Shown here piece after piece: positions 1 through 10,700 of a stretch of 64,000 nt of DNA. The position numbers and the translations under genes are program-made. Every line of letters starts with the position of its first letter. Position 1 is the first letter of the stretch. The notes under the pieces are model-generated. The model searched no databases. It was not told where the DNA came from and worked only from the letters and a program-made list of their open reading frames with translations. The stretch lies in NCBI RefSeq assembly GCF_000196515.1, contig NC_014248.1, positions 1,721,501-1,785,500 on the forward strand, written 5' to 3'. Origin of the DNA: 'Nostoc azollae' 0708. GTDB taxonomy: Bacteria; Cyanobacteriota; Cyanobacteriia; Cyanobacteriales; Nostocaceae.

Positions 1-15
1 TGAGTAATTTTCAGG

Positions 16-153
16 ATGAAAATGTGTAATTCAGGATTTGAAGATAAAATTTATGATATACAGCAGTCTGAACAGGAAAAACAACAAAACGAGAGACTAA
101 TAGCTTATTTAGTTTCCCAAGGTATTAACCTAAATAACTTACCTAATAGCTAA
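16..153 (+). pseudogene. 3' remnant of a Uma2-type (DUF820) gene
   Basis: An open frame of 45 codons follows an in-frame TGA at the very start of the window. It ends in a glutamine/glutamate-rich helix and the tail ERLIAYLVSQGIN. This resembles the C-terminal coiled tail found on many cyanobacterial Uma2-family proteins (restriction-endonuclease-like fold). The catalytic part is missing here and may lie, broken, upstream of the window. Similarity is from memory of the family and the fragment is short, so confidence is modest. Confidence 0.35.
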
Positions 154-1026
154 ATAAATAGGGTTCTTGCGAACCTTTTATGGAATCGAATAACAAATAA
201 AACTCTTATCTACACTATAATCTTTACCACCCATGGGTTTTGAGGTTTTAAGATTTCCTATGTTTTACGATTTCCTATAAACCTTTGATGTTAATGCCGT
301 ACCATAAAACTAACGGAAGAGCTATATAAGATTCTTGTTAACAAAGAATCTGAGAACATACAGTAGGAGTGAGGACTCAGGAGTAAAACTCTCTTCCTAA
401 TTGATCTGCAATCTGCTGTAAGTCAGAAATAAAAACTGCTTAGTATTTAAGTTGTGATTTCTTTTGGGTAAGTTTTTCAGAGTGGATGAGGTTTATTGCA
501 AACAAGGAATAAGTAAGTCGGCGGGAAGAAACAGAAGTATGTAACAAAAAGTAAAATTACTAAAACCCTCTTCCCTGTTGCTTTCTGCCTGTCATAACAA
601 CAATGTTTAAGGCCAACCTACTTAACTTGCTTCTAATAAACGTCTCTCTGGCTTTATTCAGAGTTTATTGATATTCGGTTTCTGGTTAGGACTCAGCAAC
701 TAAACTAGTGCCAGCTTGTACTGTCATAATTTGATTATGCAATATCACCGTTTTAATTGCGATCACAGTATTTAGTAGTATTTAAAGCTGTATTATAAAT
801 ATGCTGTATCTCTAGCGGCAGCTTTAACCATAAATCCTTAAATCCGGATTATGACAATATTCATCATGAAAATGATTAGTTAAAACTAATGTATTTTGAT
901 ACAATAAAGAATTGGTTATTACAGTCAAGGCATAAATATACAGATTAAATATCATATTTTATTGTCGAAATAGAACGTTAACAAGCAATTCAATATAAAA
1001 TCCAAAATTTCAAATCGCACAGCACA
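154..1026. other. Intergenic region, no gene seen
   Basis: AT-rich stretch of 870 bases with stops in every frame. I see no convincing gene, RNA or repeat copy. It presumably holds the promoter of the malic enzyme gene, but I cannot place one with confidence. Confidence 0.5.
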
Positions 1027-2418
1027 ATGGCAAACTTAACTCCTAATTCTAGTTTCAGTGTGACGCTACGCTTACAAATTCCCAACCGGGTGGGGATGTT
1101 GGCTTCTGTAACACAGGCAATCGCACTCAGTGGTGGTAATCTAGGACAAATTGATTTAATTGAACAAACCCGCAAACAATCCATCCGTGATATTACAGTT
1201 GATGCGGCTAGTACAGAACACGCGGAAACTATTGTTCAAGCTATAAAAGGATTACCTGATATCAAGGTAATCAGTGTTTATGATCGCACCTTTAATTTAC
1301 ATCGTGGTGGCAAAATCAGCATCGCTAGTAGAATCCCTCTCAAAAGTGTTTCCGATTTAGCAATGGCTTACACTCCTGGAGTCGGTCGGATTTGCACTGC
1401 GATCGCCCAAAATCCAGAGGAAGTTTACAATCTTACTATAAAACAAAACACTGTCGCGATCGTCACCGATGGTAGTGCGGTTTTGGGTTTGGGGAATCTT
1501 GGAGCTAGTGCTGCTTTACCCGTGATGGAAGGTAAAGCCATGTTATTTAAAGAATTTGCAGGTCTTGATGCTTTCCCTATCTGTCTTGCTACCCAAGATA
1601 CAGATGAAATTGTCAAAGCAGTGAAGAATATCGCTCCTGTGTTTGGTGGTGTGAATCTAGAAGATATTGCTGCACCCCGCTGTTTTGAAATTGAAAAAAG
1701 ACTGCGACAAGAATTAGATATACCAGTTTTTCATGATGACCAACATGGTACAGCAATTGTTACTTTAGCTGCATTGTTTAATGCCTTAAAATTAGTCAAT
1801 AAATCAATTGCAGACATCCGCATTGTGATTAATGGTGCTGGTGCAGCTGGAGTTGCGATCGCTTGTTTACTCCGCAAAGCAGGAGCAGAAAAAATCTTGA
1901 TGTGTGACTCCAAAGGCATTATATCCACCAATCGCACTGATTTAAACGAAGAAAAACAAGAATTTGCAGTCAAAGCCCAAGGCACTTTAGCAGGTGCGAT
2001 GCAAGGTGCAGATGTGTTTATCGGTGTGAGCGCACCCGGAGTTTTAACACCAGAAATAGTGCAAGGAATGACAAAGGATGCAATTGTGTTTGCCATGGCT
2101 AATCCCATCCCCGAAATCCAACCAGAATTAGCCCCCAAGAACGTGGCAGTTATGGCTACAGGTCGCAGTGACTACCCCAACCAAATCAATAATGTCCTGG
2201 CGTTTCCAGGGGTTTTTCGTGGGGCTTTAGATTGTCGGGCTAGAAGGATTACCACAACAATGTATTTAGAAGCAGCTAGTGCGATCGCATCTTTAGTTAA
2301 ACCTTCCGACTTGAATCGAGAACATATTATTCCTTCAGTCTTTGATAGTCGTGTTGCTACCGCTGTTGCTGCTGCTGTACAACAGGCCGCACGAGAAGAA
2401 GGAATTGCTCAAAGTTAA
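1027..2418 (+). CDS. NAD(P)-dependent malic enzyme with N-terminal ACT domain
   Basis: 463 residues. Oxidatively decarboxylates malate to pyruvate and CO2 in the cytoplasm, linking C4 acids to pyruvate. Residues about 10-85 form an ACT domain (LRIPNRVGML-type start, here LQIPNRVGMLASVTQAI), probably an allosteric amino-acid-binding module. The malic domain follows with AMAYTPGVG near residue 113, then VTDGSAVLGLGN and the catalytic/metal region VFHDDQHGTA. The NAD(P)-binding Rossmann motif is INGAGAAGVAI. C-terminal ANPIPEIQPE and FPGVFRGALD are also typical of the family. Length matches bacterial short malic enzymes plus ACT. The ATG at 1027 begins directly before the ACT domain. It stands alone, with a hairpin just downstream, and is intact among decayed neighbours. 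NAD versus NADP preference cannot be told from what I can see. Confidence 0.93.
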   Translation: MANLTPNSSFSVTLRLQIPNRVGMLASVTQAIALSGGNLGQIDLIEQTRKQSIRDITVDAASTEHAETIVQAIKGLPDIKVISVYDRTFNLHRGGKISIASRIPLKSVSDLAMAYTPGVGRICTAIAQNPEEVYNLTIKQNTVAIVTDGSAVLGLGNLGASAALPVMEGKAMLFKEFAGLDAFPICLATQDTDEIVKAVKNIAPVFGGVNLEDIAAPRCFEIEKRLRQELDIPVFHDDQHGTAIVTLAALFNALKLVNKSIADIRIVINGAGAAGVAIACLLRKAGAEKILMCDSKGIISTNRTDLNEEKQEFAVKAQGTLAGAMQGADVFIGVSAPGVLTPEIVQGMTKDAIVFAMANPIPEIQPELAPKNVAVMATGRSDYPNQINNVLAFPGVFRGALDCRARRITTTMYLEAASAIASLVKPSDLNREHIIPSVFDSRVATAVAAAVQQAAREEGIAQS

Positions 2419-2427
2419 TAACAGTAA

Positions 2428-2455
2428 AAACCCACTAATGTGGGTTTAGAATTTC
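2428..2455 (+). terminator. Hairpin terminator after malic enzyme gene
   Basis: Starts 10 bases after the malic enzyme stop: AAACCCAC / TAAT / GTGGGTTT, an 8-bp stem with a 4-base loop, followed by an AT-rich but not strongly T-rich tail. Confidence 0.55.
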
Positions 2456-2490
2456 ATAATCTCTCAACAGTCAGCCTTTAACTAAGAGGC

Positions 2491-3390
2491 TATTGATAAA
2501 GTAAATGTAAAGGGGAGTAGAAAAGGAATGTTGGAAGGAGAGGATACATAAAATGTAGTGTATTTACATAGCTACTGATGGAACGAAAGTCTTACCCCAC
2601 AGACTTAAGTGATATGGAGTGGGAAATCCTGGCCCCATTGATTCCACCAGCCAAAGAAGGAGGGCATCCACCCACAACAGATATGGGTGAAATATGTAAT
2701 GCCATCTATTATCATTTGAAAACTGGATGTCAATGGAATATGCTTCCAGGTGACTTCCCGCCAAGGTCAACGGTATATAGCTATTACAGGAAATGGCAGG
2801 GCCAGGGGGTCTGGGAAAAATTCAACCATACATTGGGTAGTCAAGTTCGCTCGAAATTAGGTAAATGAACACAACCTACCGCGCTCGCTGCAGACAGTCA
2901 GTCGGTCAAAACTGACCAAAGAAAGCGGATGTGTATGGTTTTAACGGATGTAAAAAGGTAAAAGGAAGAAAGGGGCAGACTTTAGTTGATAGCCTGGGAC
3001 TTGTGTTGAAAGTTGTTGTTAGTGAAGCGAATGCCCCAGAACGAATACTTACTGCCTATGCACTAATGGAACTGCTAGAGGAACCCACAGAATTATTGGA
3101 AAAAGTCCAAGTTTTATGGGTTGATTCCGGTTATGACGGTGATAAATTTGCACTTGCAGTTTGGTTCATGATTCAAGCTCATGTTGAAGTCATAGGACCT
3201 ACTAAGCAAGAATTTAAAGTTTTACCACAACCCTGGGTAGTAGAAAGAACATTTGGGTGGTTTAACCAATATCATCGTCTAAGCAAGGATTATGAGCGTT
3301 TAACACAAATGAGGGAAGGGGCTATATATGCTCTTATGACTAGAATTATGCTACTTCCTCTTCTCTCCTAAACATTTACTTTATAAGTAA
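2491..3390 (+). mobile_element. IS5-family insertion sequence, inactive
   Basis: About 900 bp bounded by imperfect inverted repeats: the left end 2491-2517 and the reverse complement of 3364-3390 share an exact 13-bp core, ATAAAGTAAATGT. Inside lies one broken transposase on the plus strand. A target duplication is not certain. Size and organisation fit the IS5 family (IS1031/IS427-like groups). It lies between the malic enzyme and ribBA genes and disrupts no visible gene. Confidence 0.75.
2578..3371 (+). pseudogene. IS5-family transposase, broken
   Basis: The N-terminal part (2578-2868) has MEWEILAPLIPPAKEGGHPP and the residues CQWNMLPGDFPPRSTVY, typical of the IS5 DUF4096 domain. A TGA at 2866-2868 interrupts it; the frame continues readable through SVKTDQ to about 2920. 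A one-base loss near 2920 then shifts the frame. The catalytic half resumes at 2931 with VKGRKGQTLVDSLG, VLWVDSGYDGDKFA (second Asp) and WVVERTFGWFNQY (Glu region). One nonsense change plus one frameshift make this nonfunctional in cis. Confidence 0.9.
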
Positions 3391-3743
3391 TCTCTCAGAG
3401 ATTAGATTCTGATGGTTAGGAATTATTTCTACAAGCATATACTTTCTTCAAACAAAAGACATTTGATACTAAATATAGTCAGTCAAATTAATCCAACTTT
3501 ACTCAGGACTACCAGGACAGACACGGTTACTTTTGTAACATCTCAAATCTTGGACTGACGAGTACGGGGAACCACCAGTTAATTCCCAACCTCAGACAAC
3601 TATAGTCGAGTTGAAAAAACTATTTGGGAGTATTGAAGAGCGCTGTCAAGAACCTGCAGCAGGCACGTTGTAAGGTAAACAAGAAGTAGAACTATTAATC
3701 GAAATTTAAGAATTTAGAGAAGTTTTAGTTTTTCTGATCAAAC

Positions 3744-3850
3744 TACTCCGTTCCCACTAAAAGAATAAGATCATAGTAATGGGGTAGAGGGATAATGCTT
3801 CTGCGTAAGGTGGAATCCCACACCACTAATTTCATACTGGGAAGGGAATA
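3744..3850 (+). repeat. 107-bp miniature inverted-repeat element, copy A
   Basis: Begins TACTCCGTTCCCACTAAAAG and ends CATACTGGGAAGGGAATA, so the ends are inverted repeats of TACTCCCTTCCCA. The outermost TA at each end suggests a TA target duplication as in IS630/Tc1-type elements. It shares almost its whole sequence with copies at 4193, 28063 and 50212; all four measure 107 bp from TA to TA. It encodes no protein. Confidence 0.85.
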
Positions 3851-4056
3851 GGCATTCGATAATGGTCAATGTTCAATCTCCCAGTTTGCCCATTTTTCAA
3901 GGAGTTAGGAAAAATAGGCAGTCAGAAGTATACCGAGTGACATATTTCCGAAAATAAGCTAGTAAGTATATGTTAGATTTTATGGTGACTGAACCTATTA
4001 ATTGGAAAGGAACTAGTAGCAGCGTGACAACGTAGGAGTCTTGGAAAATAAACAAT

Positions 4057-4327
4057 AGACCTCTTGCAAAATTATTTATTTGGTATGGTAGAGGGTTTTA
4101 GATTTTAGATATTTTTGGTGTTCTTTGCGATCACTAAATTCAAACATTATGTAGCTCTAAGTTTTGGCTAAAACAAGGCCAAACCCTTAGTTTACTCCCT
4201 TACCAGTATCAAATTAGGGGTATGGGATTCCACCTTGGGCAGAAGCATTATCCCTCTACCCCATTACTATGATCTTATTCTTTTAGTGGGAACGGAGTAA
4301 CAAGAAATTAATTCTGTAACGAGGTCT
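4057..4327 (-). repeat. ~165-bp miniature inverted-repeat element, copy 1 (interrupted)
   Basis: Ends AGACCTCTTGCAAAATT and ...GAGGTCT are inverted repeats. Flanks are AAT at 4054-4056 and AAT at 4328-4330, a 3-bp target duplication. A 107-bp element sits inside it at 4193-4299; without that insertion the unit is 164 bp and aligns along its length with the copies at 16626, 19511 and 32250. Orientation is opposite to those three. Non-coding. Confidence 0.8.
4193..4299 (-). repeat. 107-bp miniature inverted-repeat element, copy B (nested)
   Basis: Reverse orientation of copy A: starts TACTCCCTTACCAGTATC and ends AGTGGGAACGGAGTA. It interrupts the 165-bp element at a TA, so it moved after that element had arrived. 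Confidence 0.85.
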
Positions 4328-4509
4328 AATCCATAGCTTCACACTCTATGTATATTAGATTTTATACCCTTAATAGTATGTATGAACTAATTATTTGTCA
4401 AGCAAAAGATATATTACTTATTTCAGATAATATCTGGTTTCGATAAACAAGCTACAATTTACAATAAGAAATTGTTAAAAAAATTTACGTTGGTAGCTGG
4501 AAATTTTCT

Positions 4510-6183
4510 GTGTCACAGCCTAAGACTAGCCAAGCCTTTGAATTTGATTCTATTGATGCCGCTTTAGCCGACCTCAAAGCGGGTCGTGTGATTGTGGTGG
4601 TAGATGACGAAAATCGAGAAAATGAAGGCGATTTAATTTGTCCTGCCCAATTTGCCACCCCCGACATGATAAATTTCATGGCGGTAGAAGCCAGAGGGCT
4701 AATTTGTCTAGCCATGACGGGCGAGCGCCTGGATGAACTAGACTTACCATTAATGGTCAGTAACATCACAGATACTAACCAGACTGCTTTTACTGTCAGC
4801 ATTGACGCTGGTCCTCACTTGGGCGTTAGCACTGGCATTTCCGCAGAAGACCGCGCCCGTACTATTCAAGTTACCCTCAACCCTGTCACACAGCCGCTGG
4901 ATTTACGACGTCCTGGGCATATTTTCCCGATTCGGGCTAAAGCTGGAGGTGTACTCAAACGGGCAGGACACACAGAAGCAGCAGTTGATTTAGCAAGACT
5001 AGCAGGATTATACCCCGCTGGGGTAATTTGTGAAATTCAAAATCCTGATGGTTCAATGGCAAGATTACAACAGTTAATCGAATATGCTAAAACGCATAAA
5101 CTTAAAATTATTAGCATTGCCGATCTTATCAGCTATCGTCTCCAAAACGATCGCCTGGTGTATCGAGAAATCGTTACCAAGCTACCCAGTCAATTTGGAC
5201 AATTTGATATTTACGGATACCGCCACACTTTAGATAATACTGACCATGTAGCGATCATCAAGGGCGACCCAGCAAACTTTCAAGATGAGCCTGTGATGGT
5301 GCGGATGCACTCCGAATGTTTGACGGGTGATGCTTTAGGTTCTTTGCGCTGTGACTGTAGAATGCAGTTAAATTCCGCATTGAAAATGATTGAAAATGCT
5401 GGTCAAGGTGTGGTTGTTTACCTGCGTCAAGAAGGACGGGGTATAGGCTTGATTAATAAACTCAAAGCCTACTCGTTGCAGGATATGGGACTTGATACCG
5501 TGGAAGCTAATGAGCGTTTAGGTTTTCCTGCTGATTTGCGCGATTATGGAATGGGGGCGCAAATACTCATGGATTTGGGTATTAAAAAGATCCGTCTGAT
5601 TACCAATAATCCTCGTAAAATTGCTGGTGTCAAGGGCTATGGTTTGGAAGTTGTAGATCGAGTGCCTTTGTTAATTGAAGCCAATGATTATAACTGTTCT
5701 TACCTAGCTACAAAAGCCAAAAAGTTGGGACATATGTTGTTACAAACTTATCTGGTGACAGTAGCATTACACTGGGAAGATGAACCAGATTCAGTGACGC
5801 AACGCTATGAACGTTTAGAGAAACTTCGGCATTTAGCAAAAACGAATCATTTACTTTTACAAGAAGAAGCACGTCCGTTACGAGTTGCCTTATTTGATAA
5901 GCCATCGTTAACTGTTCATTTGGGATTTGACCAGCCAAAAGTTGCTGACGCTAATTGGTATGAACAGAAGGGTCATCCTTACTTGCAAGCAATTTGTCAG
6001 ATTTTGGATCAATTACTAAATTTACCCTATGTCCAGAAGTTGGATTTCTTAATTTCTTCTGGTAGTGATCCTCTGACTAATTTGCAAGTACAGTTAGATC
6101 GGCAGGCATTTAATTCTGATGTACTACCTTCTTCTTTGAGCGACCACTTGCAGACACAGCAGATTTATAGTTTTAGTAAGTAG
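4510..6183 (+). CDS. ribBA: Bifunctional RibBA: DHBP synthase / GTP cyclohydrolase II
   Basis: 557 residues, GTG start. Catalyses the two entry reactions of riboflavin synthesis: ribulose 5-phosphate to dihydroxybutanone phosphate (about residues 8-210) and GTP to the pyrimidine precursor (about 215-410). The RibB part shows DDENRENEGDL near 32-42, RRPGHIFPIRAKAGGVLK and HTEAAVDLARLAG. The GTP cyclohydrolase II part shows the zinc cysteines C270, C281 and C283 (HSECLTGDALGSLRCDC), YLRQEGRGIGL and NERLGFPADLRDYG. A C-terminal extension of about 145 residues follows, as in cyanobacterial RibBA but not in the E. coli enzymes. The start is taken because homology begins within ten residues. Intact, standalone, followed by a hairpin. 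Confidence 0.95.
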   Translation: MSQPKTSQAFEFDSIDAALADLKAGRVIVVVDDENRENEGDLICPAQFATPDMINFMAVEARGLICLAMTGERLDELDLPLMVSNITDTNQTAFTVSIDAGPHLGVSTGISAEDRARTIQVTLNPVTQPLDLRRPGHIFPIRAKAGGVLKRAGHTEAAVDLARLAGLYPAGVICEIQNPDGSMARLQQLIEYAKTHKLKIISIADLISYRLQNDRLVYREIVTKLPSQFGQFDIYGYRHTLDNTDHVAIIKGDPANFQDEPVMVRMHSECLTGDALGSLRCDCRMQLNSALKMIENAGQGVVVYLRQEGRGIGLINKLKAYSLQDMGLDTVEANERLGFPADLRDYGMGAQILMDLGIKKIRLITNNPRKIAGVKGYGLEVVDRVPLLIEANDYNCSYLATKAKKLGHMLLQTYLVTVALHWEDEPDSVTQRYERLEKLRHLAKTNHLLLQEEARPLRVALFDKPSLTVHLGFDQPKVADANWYEQKGHPYLQAICQILDQLLNLPYVQKLDFLISSGSDPLTNLQVQLDRQAFNSDVLPSSLSDHLQTQQIYSFSK

Positions 6184-6209
6184 GATTTAGGATTTTCACA
6201 CATTGATCA

Positions 6210-6244
6210 AGCTCTAGTTTTATCATAGCTAGAGCTATTTGTTT
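6210..6244 (+). terminator. Hairpin terminator after ribBA
   Basis: AGCTCTAG (6210-6217) pairs with CTAGAGCT (6229-6236) around an 11-base loop and is followed by ATTTGTTT. It starts 27 bases after the ribBA stop. Confidence 0.5.
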
Positions 6245-6341
6245 ATGATTTCTGTATGCTTGAGTGAAGTTACAAGGAACTACGTCCAAAACTAGAAACA
6301 GAAATAAAAGAAAGCTGGTATCCTCAAACAAGGAGATAATT

Positions 6342-6514
6342 ATGACAAAAGTGATAAATTGCTATATGAAAAACTCAAGAACCATCAATACACAGCAATT
6401 AATCATGTAATTAAATTAGAACAAACGCATCCTAATGAAGATGGATGTACGAATCAATCAACAAAACTACATATTCTAGTCAAAGAACTTCAAGAACAAA
6501 AAGAATTTAAATAA
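6342..6514 (+). pseudogene. Small hypothetical gene, frameshifted
   Basis: A Shine-Dalgarno-like AAGGAGAT precedes ATG at 6342, but that frame stops after 22 codons. Another frame carries a coherent polar peptide (KLLYEKLKNHQYTAIN..., ending QEQKEF) through to a TAA at 6512-6514. The simplest reading is a 57-codon gene with a shift near its start. No function recognised. Confidence 0.35.
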
Positions 6515-6518
6515 ATTA

Positions 6519-7403
6519 CTAACTCTTTTTCGCATTATTAAAAGTTTTCAACTCGCGAAAAGAATGCAATTTATTAAAAAATTTATCAAAATCAAAACTT
6601 AACGGATCAACTTTCCCATTAGTAATATCTACAGCGCGATGGGTTGTAATTCTATCATCTAAAACTTGACTTTGAGCAATTAACCAAGCTAAAGAATCAT
6701 ATTGAACCTCAGTATAACCACTGTGTTGGTCGATATTAGTTTTTCCCCAAGCATCACGAGGAGTTTCTAAGGAAACATTATAGGCAAAATTATTCACAGA
6801 TGGTGGTAACTGGGGATTAGTCTGTACAGTTTCCATACCATTAATACCCTTAAAAACAGAATTACCTGCACCAAATGCGCGTTTGTCTGGTGGTACTAAG
6901 TAAATGATTGTGCCATCGAGTGTAATTAACGCATGATAACTTGCTTGCACATTTTCATCATCGTGTGGTGTCTGAAAAAAGTTAACTGCACTAGAAGCAG
7001 AATTACTAGTTTCATGGAGTACGACCAGAGGTTGATTATTTAGTGGTACACCATTAGCATCTTTGGTATATCGTTCTCCATAATTGCTAGGGTCTACTTC
7101 AGCCCTAGCTAAATTGGGTTTATATTGGGAAAAAGCGGTAGTAGTGGCGTATTGGGTATTAATTTTATTAATTTGATTTTGATTATTAATAGGTGCTTTA
7201 GATAAAGTTCGCTTTTTTTCCTCTGTAGTTATTACTGACGGAAATTGTGCTTGTGGATATTGACTCCCAACAGTAGCTTCTGAAGTGGAAGCATTGCTAT
7301 GACTTTGTATCTGTCTTGACCCACTCATAAATACTACCAAAATCAGAGTAGCAAACATGAAAAAAACGAGCGTGACTCTAGATGCCCAATCTCTAAATCT
7401 CAT
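6519..7403 (-). CDS. N-acetylmuramoyl-L-alanine amidase (Amidase_2 / PGRP-like)
   Basis: Predicted to cleave the amide bond between muramic acid and the peptide stem of peptidoglycan outside the cytoplasmic membrane. The first 30 residues from this start (RDWASRVTLVFFMFATLILVVF) form a membrane anchor or uncleaved signal. The amidase domain fills the C-terminal half: VVLHETSNSASSAVNFF (zinc His), a long QASYHALITLDGTIIYLV strand pair and THRAVDITNGKVDPLSFD (second zinc His and the Asp). The open frame extends upstream to 7580, so ATGs at 7433 and 7580 are possible, but the extra residues look like untranslated AT-rich sequence. No strong ribosome site supports any of the three. Convergent with the small frameshifted gene before it and divergent from metH. 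Confidence 0.8.
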   Translation of the reverse strand: MRFRDWASRVTLVFFMFATLILVVFMSGSRQIQSHSNASTSEATVGSQYPQAQFPSVITTEEKKRTLSKAPINNQNQINKINTQYATTTAFSQYKPNLARAEVDPSNYGERYTKDANGVPLNNQPLVVLHETSNSASSAVNFFQTPHDDENVQASYHALITLDGTIIYLVPPDKRAFGAGNSVFKGINGMETVQTNPQLPPSVNNFAYNVSLETPRDAWGKTNIDQHSGYTEVQYDSLAWLIAQSQVLDDRITTHRAVDITNGKVDPLSFDFDKFFNKLHSFRELKTFNNAKKS

Positions 7404-7733
7404 ATATCTAAATAATGATAAAATTGCTGGCATGAAAAGTAATACTTTGACTGTCAGAAAAAGGTATAATTTTATACTAGTGAGGTGTAAGTATTTTTTT
7501 ACCTCTCCCTCTGTCTGTAGATTTATTTTAACATTCTTAATATTCAGGTTGTGGTAGATACAAAATAAAATTACCAGCAAAAACCCAATGTAACGGGGCT
7601 TTGTTGAAAGATACTTTTAAGCATTAAAATATTTTATTTCTGTCAATTTTACGTCCAGTGTCAAGATTTTGGAAAATAATAAATATACGTCTATTATTAC
7701 CAGATTAACTAAATTGTTTCTCAGACAATAAAT

Positions 7734-10700
7734 ATGACACATCCCTTCCTAAAAAGGCTACATAGTCCAGAACGTCCCGTTATCGTTTTTGACGGTGCGA
7801 TGGGAACTAACCTGCAAACCCAAAACCTGACAGCAGAAGATTTTGGCGGCGCACAGTATGAAGGTTGTAACGAATATTTGGTTCATAGTAAACCGGAAGC
7901 TGTAGCCCAAGTTCACCGTGACTTTCTCACCGCTGGTGCTGATGTTATTGAAACTGACACCTTTGGTGCTATGTCCATAGTTCTGGCAGAATACGACTTA
8001 GCAGACCAAGCTTATTATCTCAGTAAGAAAGCAGCAGAATTAGCTAAAAGTATCACCTCTGAATTTTCTACCACTGAAAAACCCCGCTTTGTTGCTGGTT
8101 CTATTGGACCGACTACCAAACTCCCTACCTTGGGACATATTGACTTTGACACCATGAAAGCCTCTTTCGCCGAACAAGCGGAAGCTTTGTTTGATGGTGG
8201 TGTTGATTTATTCTTGGTGGAAACTTGCCAAGATGTGCTGCAAATTAAAGCGGCGTTGAATGCTATTGAGGAAGTTTTTGGCAAAAAAGGTGAAAGAAGA
8301 CCCTTAATGGTTTCCGTGACTATGGAAACCATGGGTACAATGCTGGTAGGTACAGAAATTGCTGCTGTTATGACGATTTTAGAACCTTATCCCATTGATA
8401 TTCTCGGTTTAAACTGTGCTACTGGTCCCGATTTGATGAAACCACATATCAAGTATTTATCAGAACATTCGCCCTTCGTAGTTTCTTGTATTCCCAATGC
8501 AGGTTTACCAGAAAACGTTGGTGGTCAAGCACATTACAAGCTTACACCTGTAGAATTACGGATGGCGTTAATGCACTTTATTGAAGATTTAGGTGTCCAA
8601 GTGATTGGGGGTTGCTGTGGGACAAGACCTGAACATATTCAACAATTAGCAGAAATTGCTCAAGATTTAAAACCGAAAGTTAGACAACCGAGTTTAGAAC
8701 CAGCAGCAGCTTCAATTTATACTACTCAACCCTACCAGCAAGATAATTCTTTCTTGATAGTTGGTGAACGTCTTAACGCCAGTGGTTCTAAAAAATGCCG
8801 TGATTTACTGAACGCGGAAGATTGGGATGGTTTGGTGTCCATGGCGCGATCGCAAGTTAAAGAAGGCTCACACATTTTAGATATTAACGTTGATTATGTA
8901 GGGCGTGATGGCGTGCGTGATATGCACGAGTTAGTTTCCCGCATTGTCAATAATGTGACTTTACCATTAATGCTCGACTCCACCGAATGGGAAAAAATGG
9001 AAGCGGGGTTAAAAGTTGCTGGTGGTAAATGTTTACTCAATTCTACCAACTATGAAGACGGTGAACCGCGCTTTCTGAAGGTGCTGGAATTAGCCAAGAA
9101 ATACGGCGCTGGTGTTATTATTGGTACAATTGATGAAGATGGCATGGCGCGAACAGCAGAGAAAAAATTTCTGATCGCTCAACGTGCTTATCGCCAAGCC
9201 GTAGAGTATGGTATTGGTCCCACAGAAATATTTTTTGATACTCTGGCTTTACCGATTTCTACAGGGATTGAAGAAGATCGGAAAAATGGTAAAGCCACAA
9301 TCGAGTCAATTCGCCGTATTCGTCAAGAATTGCCTGGATGTCATATAATCTTGGGTGTTTCTAATATATCTTTTGGTTTAAACCCAGCATCGCGTATTGT
9401 CTTGAACTCAATGTTTTTACATGAAGCGATGACTGCGGGAATGGATGCCGCAATTGTTAGCGCCAGCAAAATTTTACCACTTGCTAAAATTGAATCTCAG
9501 CATCAAGAAGTTTGCCGTCAGTTAATCTACGATGAACGGAAATTTGATGGTGATGTATGCATTTATGATCCTTTGGGAGAACTAACAAGCATTTTTGCAG
9601 GAGTCAAAACTAAACCTAAGACCAGCTTTGATGAAACTTTACCAATCGAAGAACGTTTAAAACTTCATATTATCGACGGTGAACGGATTGGTTTAGAAGC
9701 ACAATTGACAAAAGCTTTAGAACAATATCCTCCCTTAGAAATCATCAATACTTTCCTGTTAGATGGGATGAAAGTAGTTGGTGAATTGTTCGGTTCTGGA
9801 CAAATGCAATTACCTTTTGTTTTACAATCGGCGGAAACCATGAAAACTGCGGTTGCTTATCTTGAACCGTTCATGGAAAAATCAGAATCTGGTAATAATG
9901 CTAAGGGAACTTTTGTCATTGCGACAGTAAAAGGGGATGTTCACGACATTGGTAAAAACCTGGTGGACATTATCTTGTCAAATAATGGTTACAAGGTGAT
10001 TAATTTGGGAATTAAGCAATCAGTAGAAAATATCATTCAAGCTTATGAACAGCATAAACCTGATTGTATTGCCATGAGTGGTTTACTGGTGAAATCTACC
10101 TCTTTCATGAAAGAAAACTTGCAGGTCTTCAATGAACAAGGAATTACTATTCCTGTAATTTTAGGTGGTGCGGCTTTAACTCCTAAATTTGTAAATCAAG
10201 ATTGTCAAGGAACTTATAAAGGTAAAGTTGTTTATGGCAAAGATGCTTTTTGTGATTTGCATTTCATGGATAAATTAATGCCAGCCAAAAATGCAGGTAA
10301 TTGGGATGATTTAAAAGGATTTCTAGATGAATTAGGAGGATCTGAAGAATCAACCCATAGGCATCAAGAAATAGTAGAGAATACTTTTAAATATCAAGTA
10401 GCTGCTGAACCGAAGGAAATAGATACCCATCGTTCTGAGGCTGTAGCAATAGATATTGAGCGTCCTCAACCACCTTTTTGGGGAACGCAATTTTTACAAC
10501 CTGATGATATTTCTTTAGAAGAATTACTCTGGTACTTGGATTGGCAAGCTTTGGTGGCTGGACAGTGGCAATTCCGCAAGTTGAAGGAACAATCTAAAGA
10601 GGAATATCAGGCGTTTTTAGCTGAGAAGGTTTATCCAATTTTAGAAGGTTGGAAACAGCGAATTATTGAAGAAAATTTGTTACATCCTCAGGTGATTTAT

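Larger units (their letters stand above)
3391..4509. other. Non-coding interval with three miniature elements
   Basis: No intact gene lies between the IS5 element and ribBA. It contains two oppositely oriented copies of a 107-bp inverted-repeat element (3744-3850 and 4193-4299) and one ~165-bp element (4057-4327) into which the second 107-bp copy is inserted. The stretch 3500-3740 has short protein-like reading fragments but nothing I can name. The ribBA promoter should lie near 4330-4500. Confidence 0.6.

Noticed and set aside
1731-2138. Minus-strand 135-codon frame inside the malic enzyme gene
   Set aside because: Shadow frame; the plus strand encodes clear malic enzyme motifs throughout.
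7581-7733. Possible cobalamin riboswitch before metH
   Set aside because: No B12-box-like GCCACTG sequence and too short a leader.
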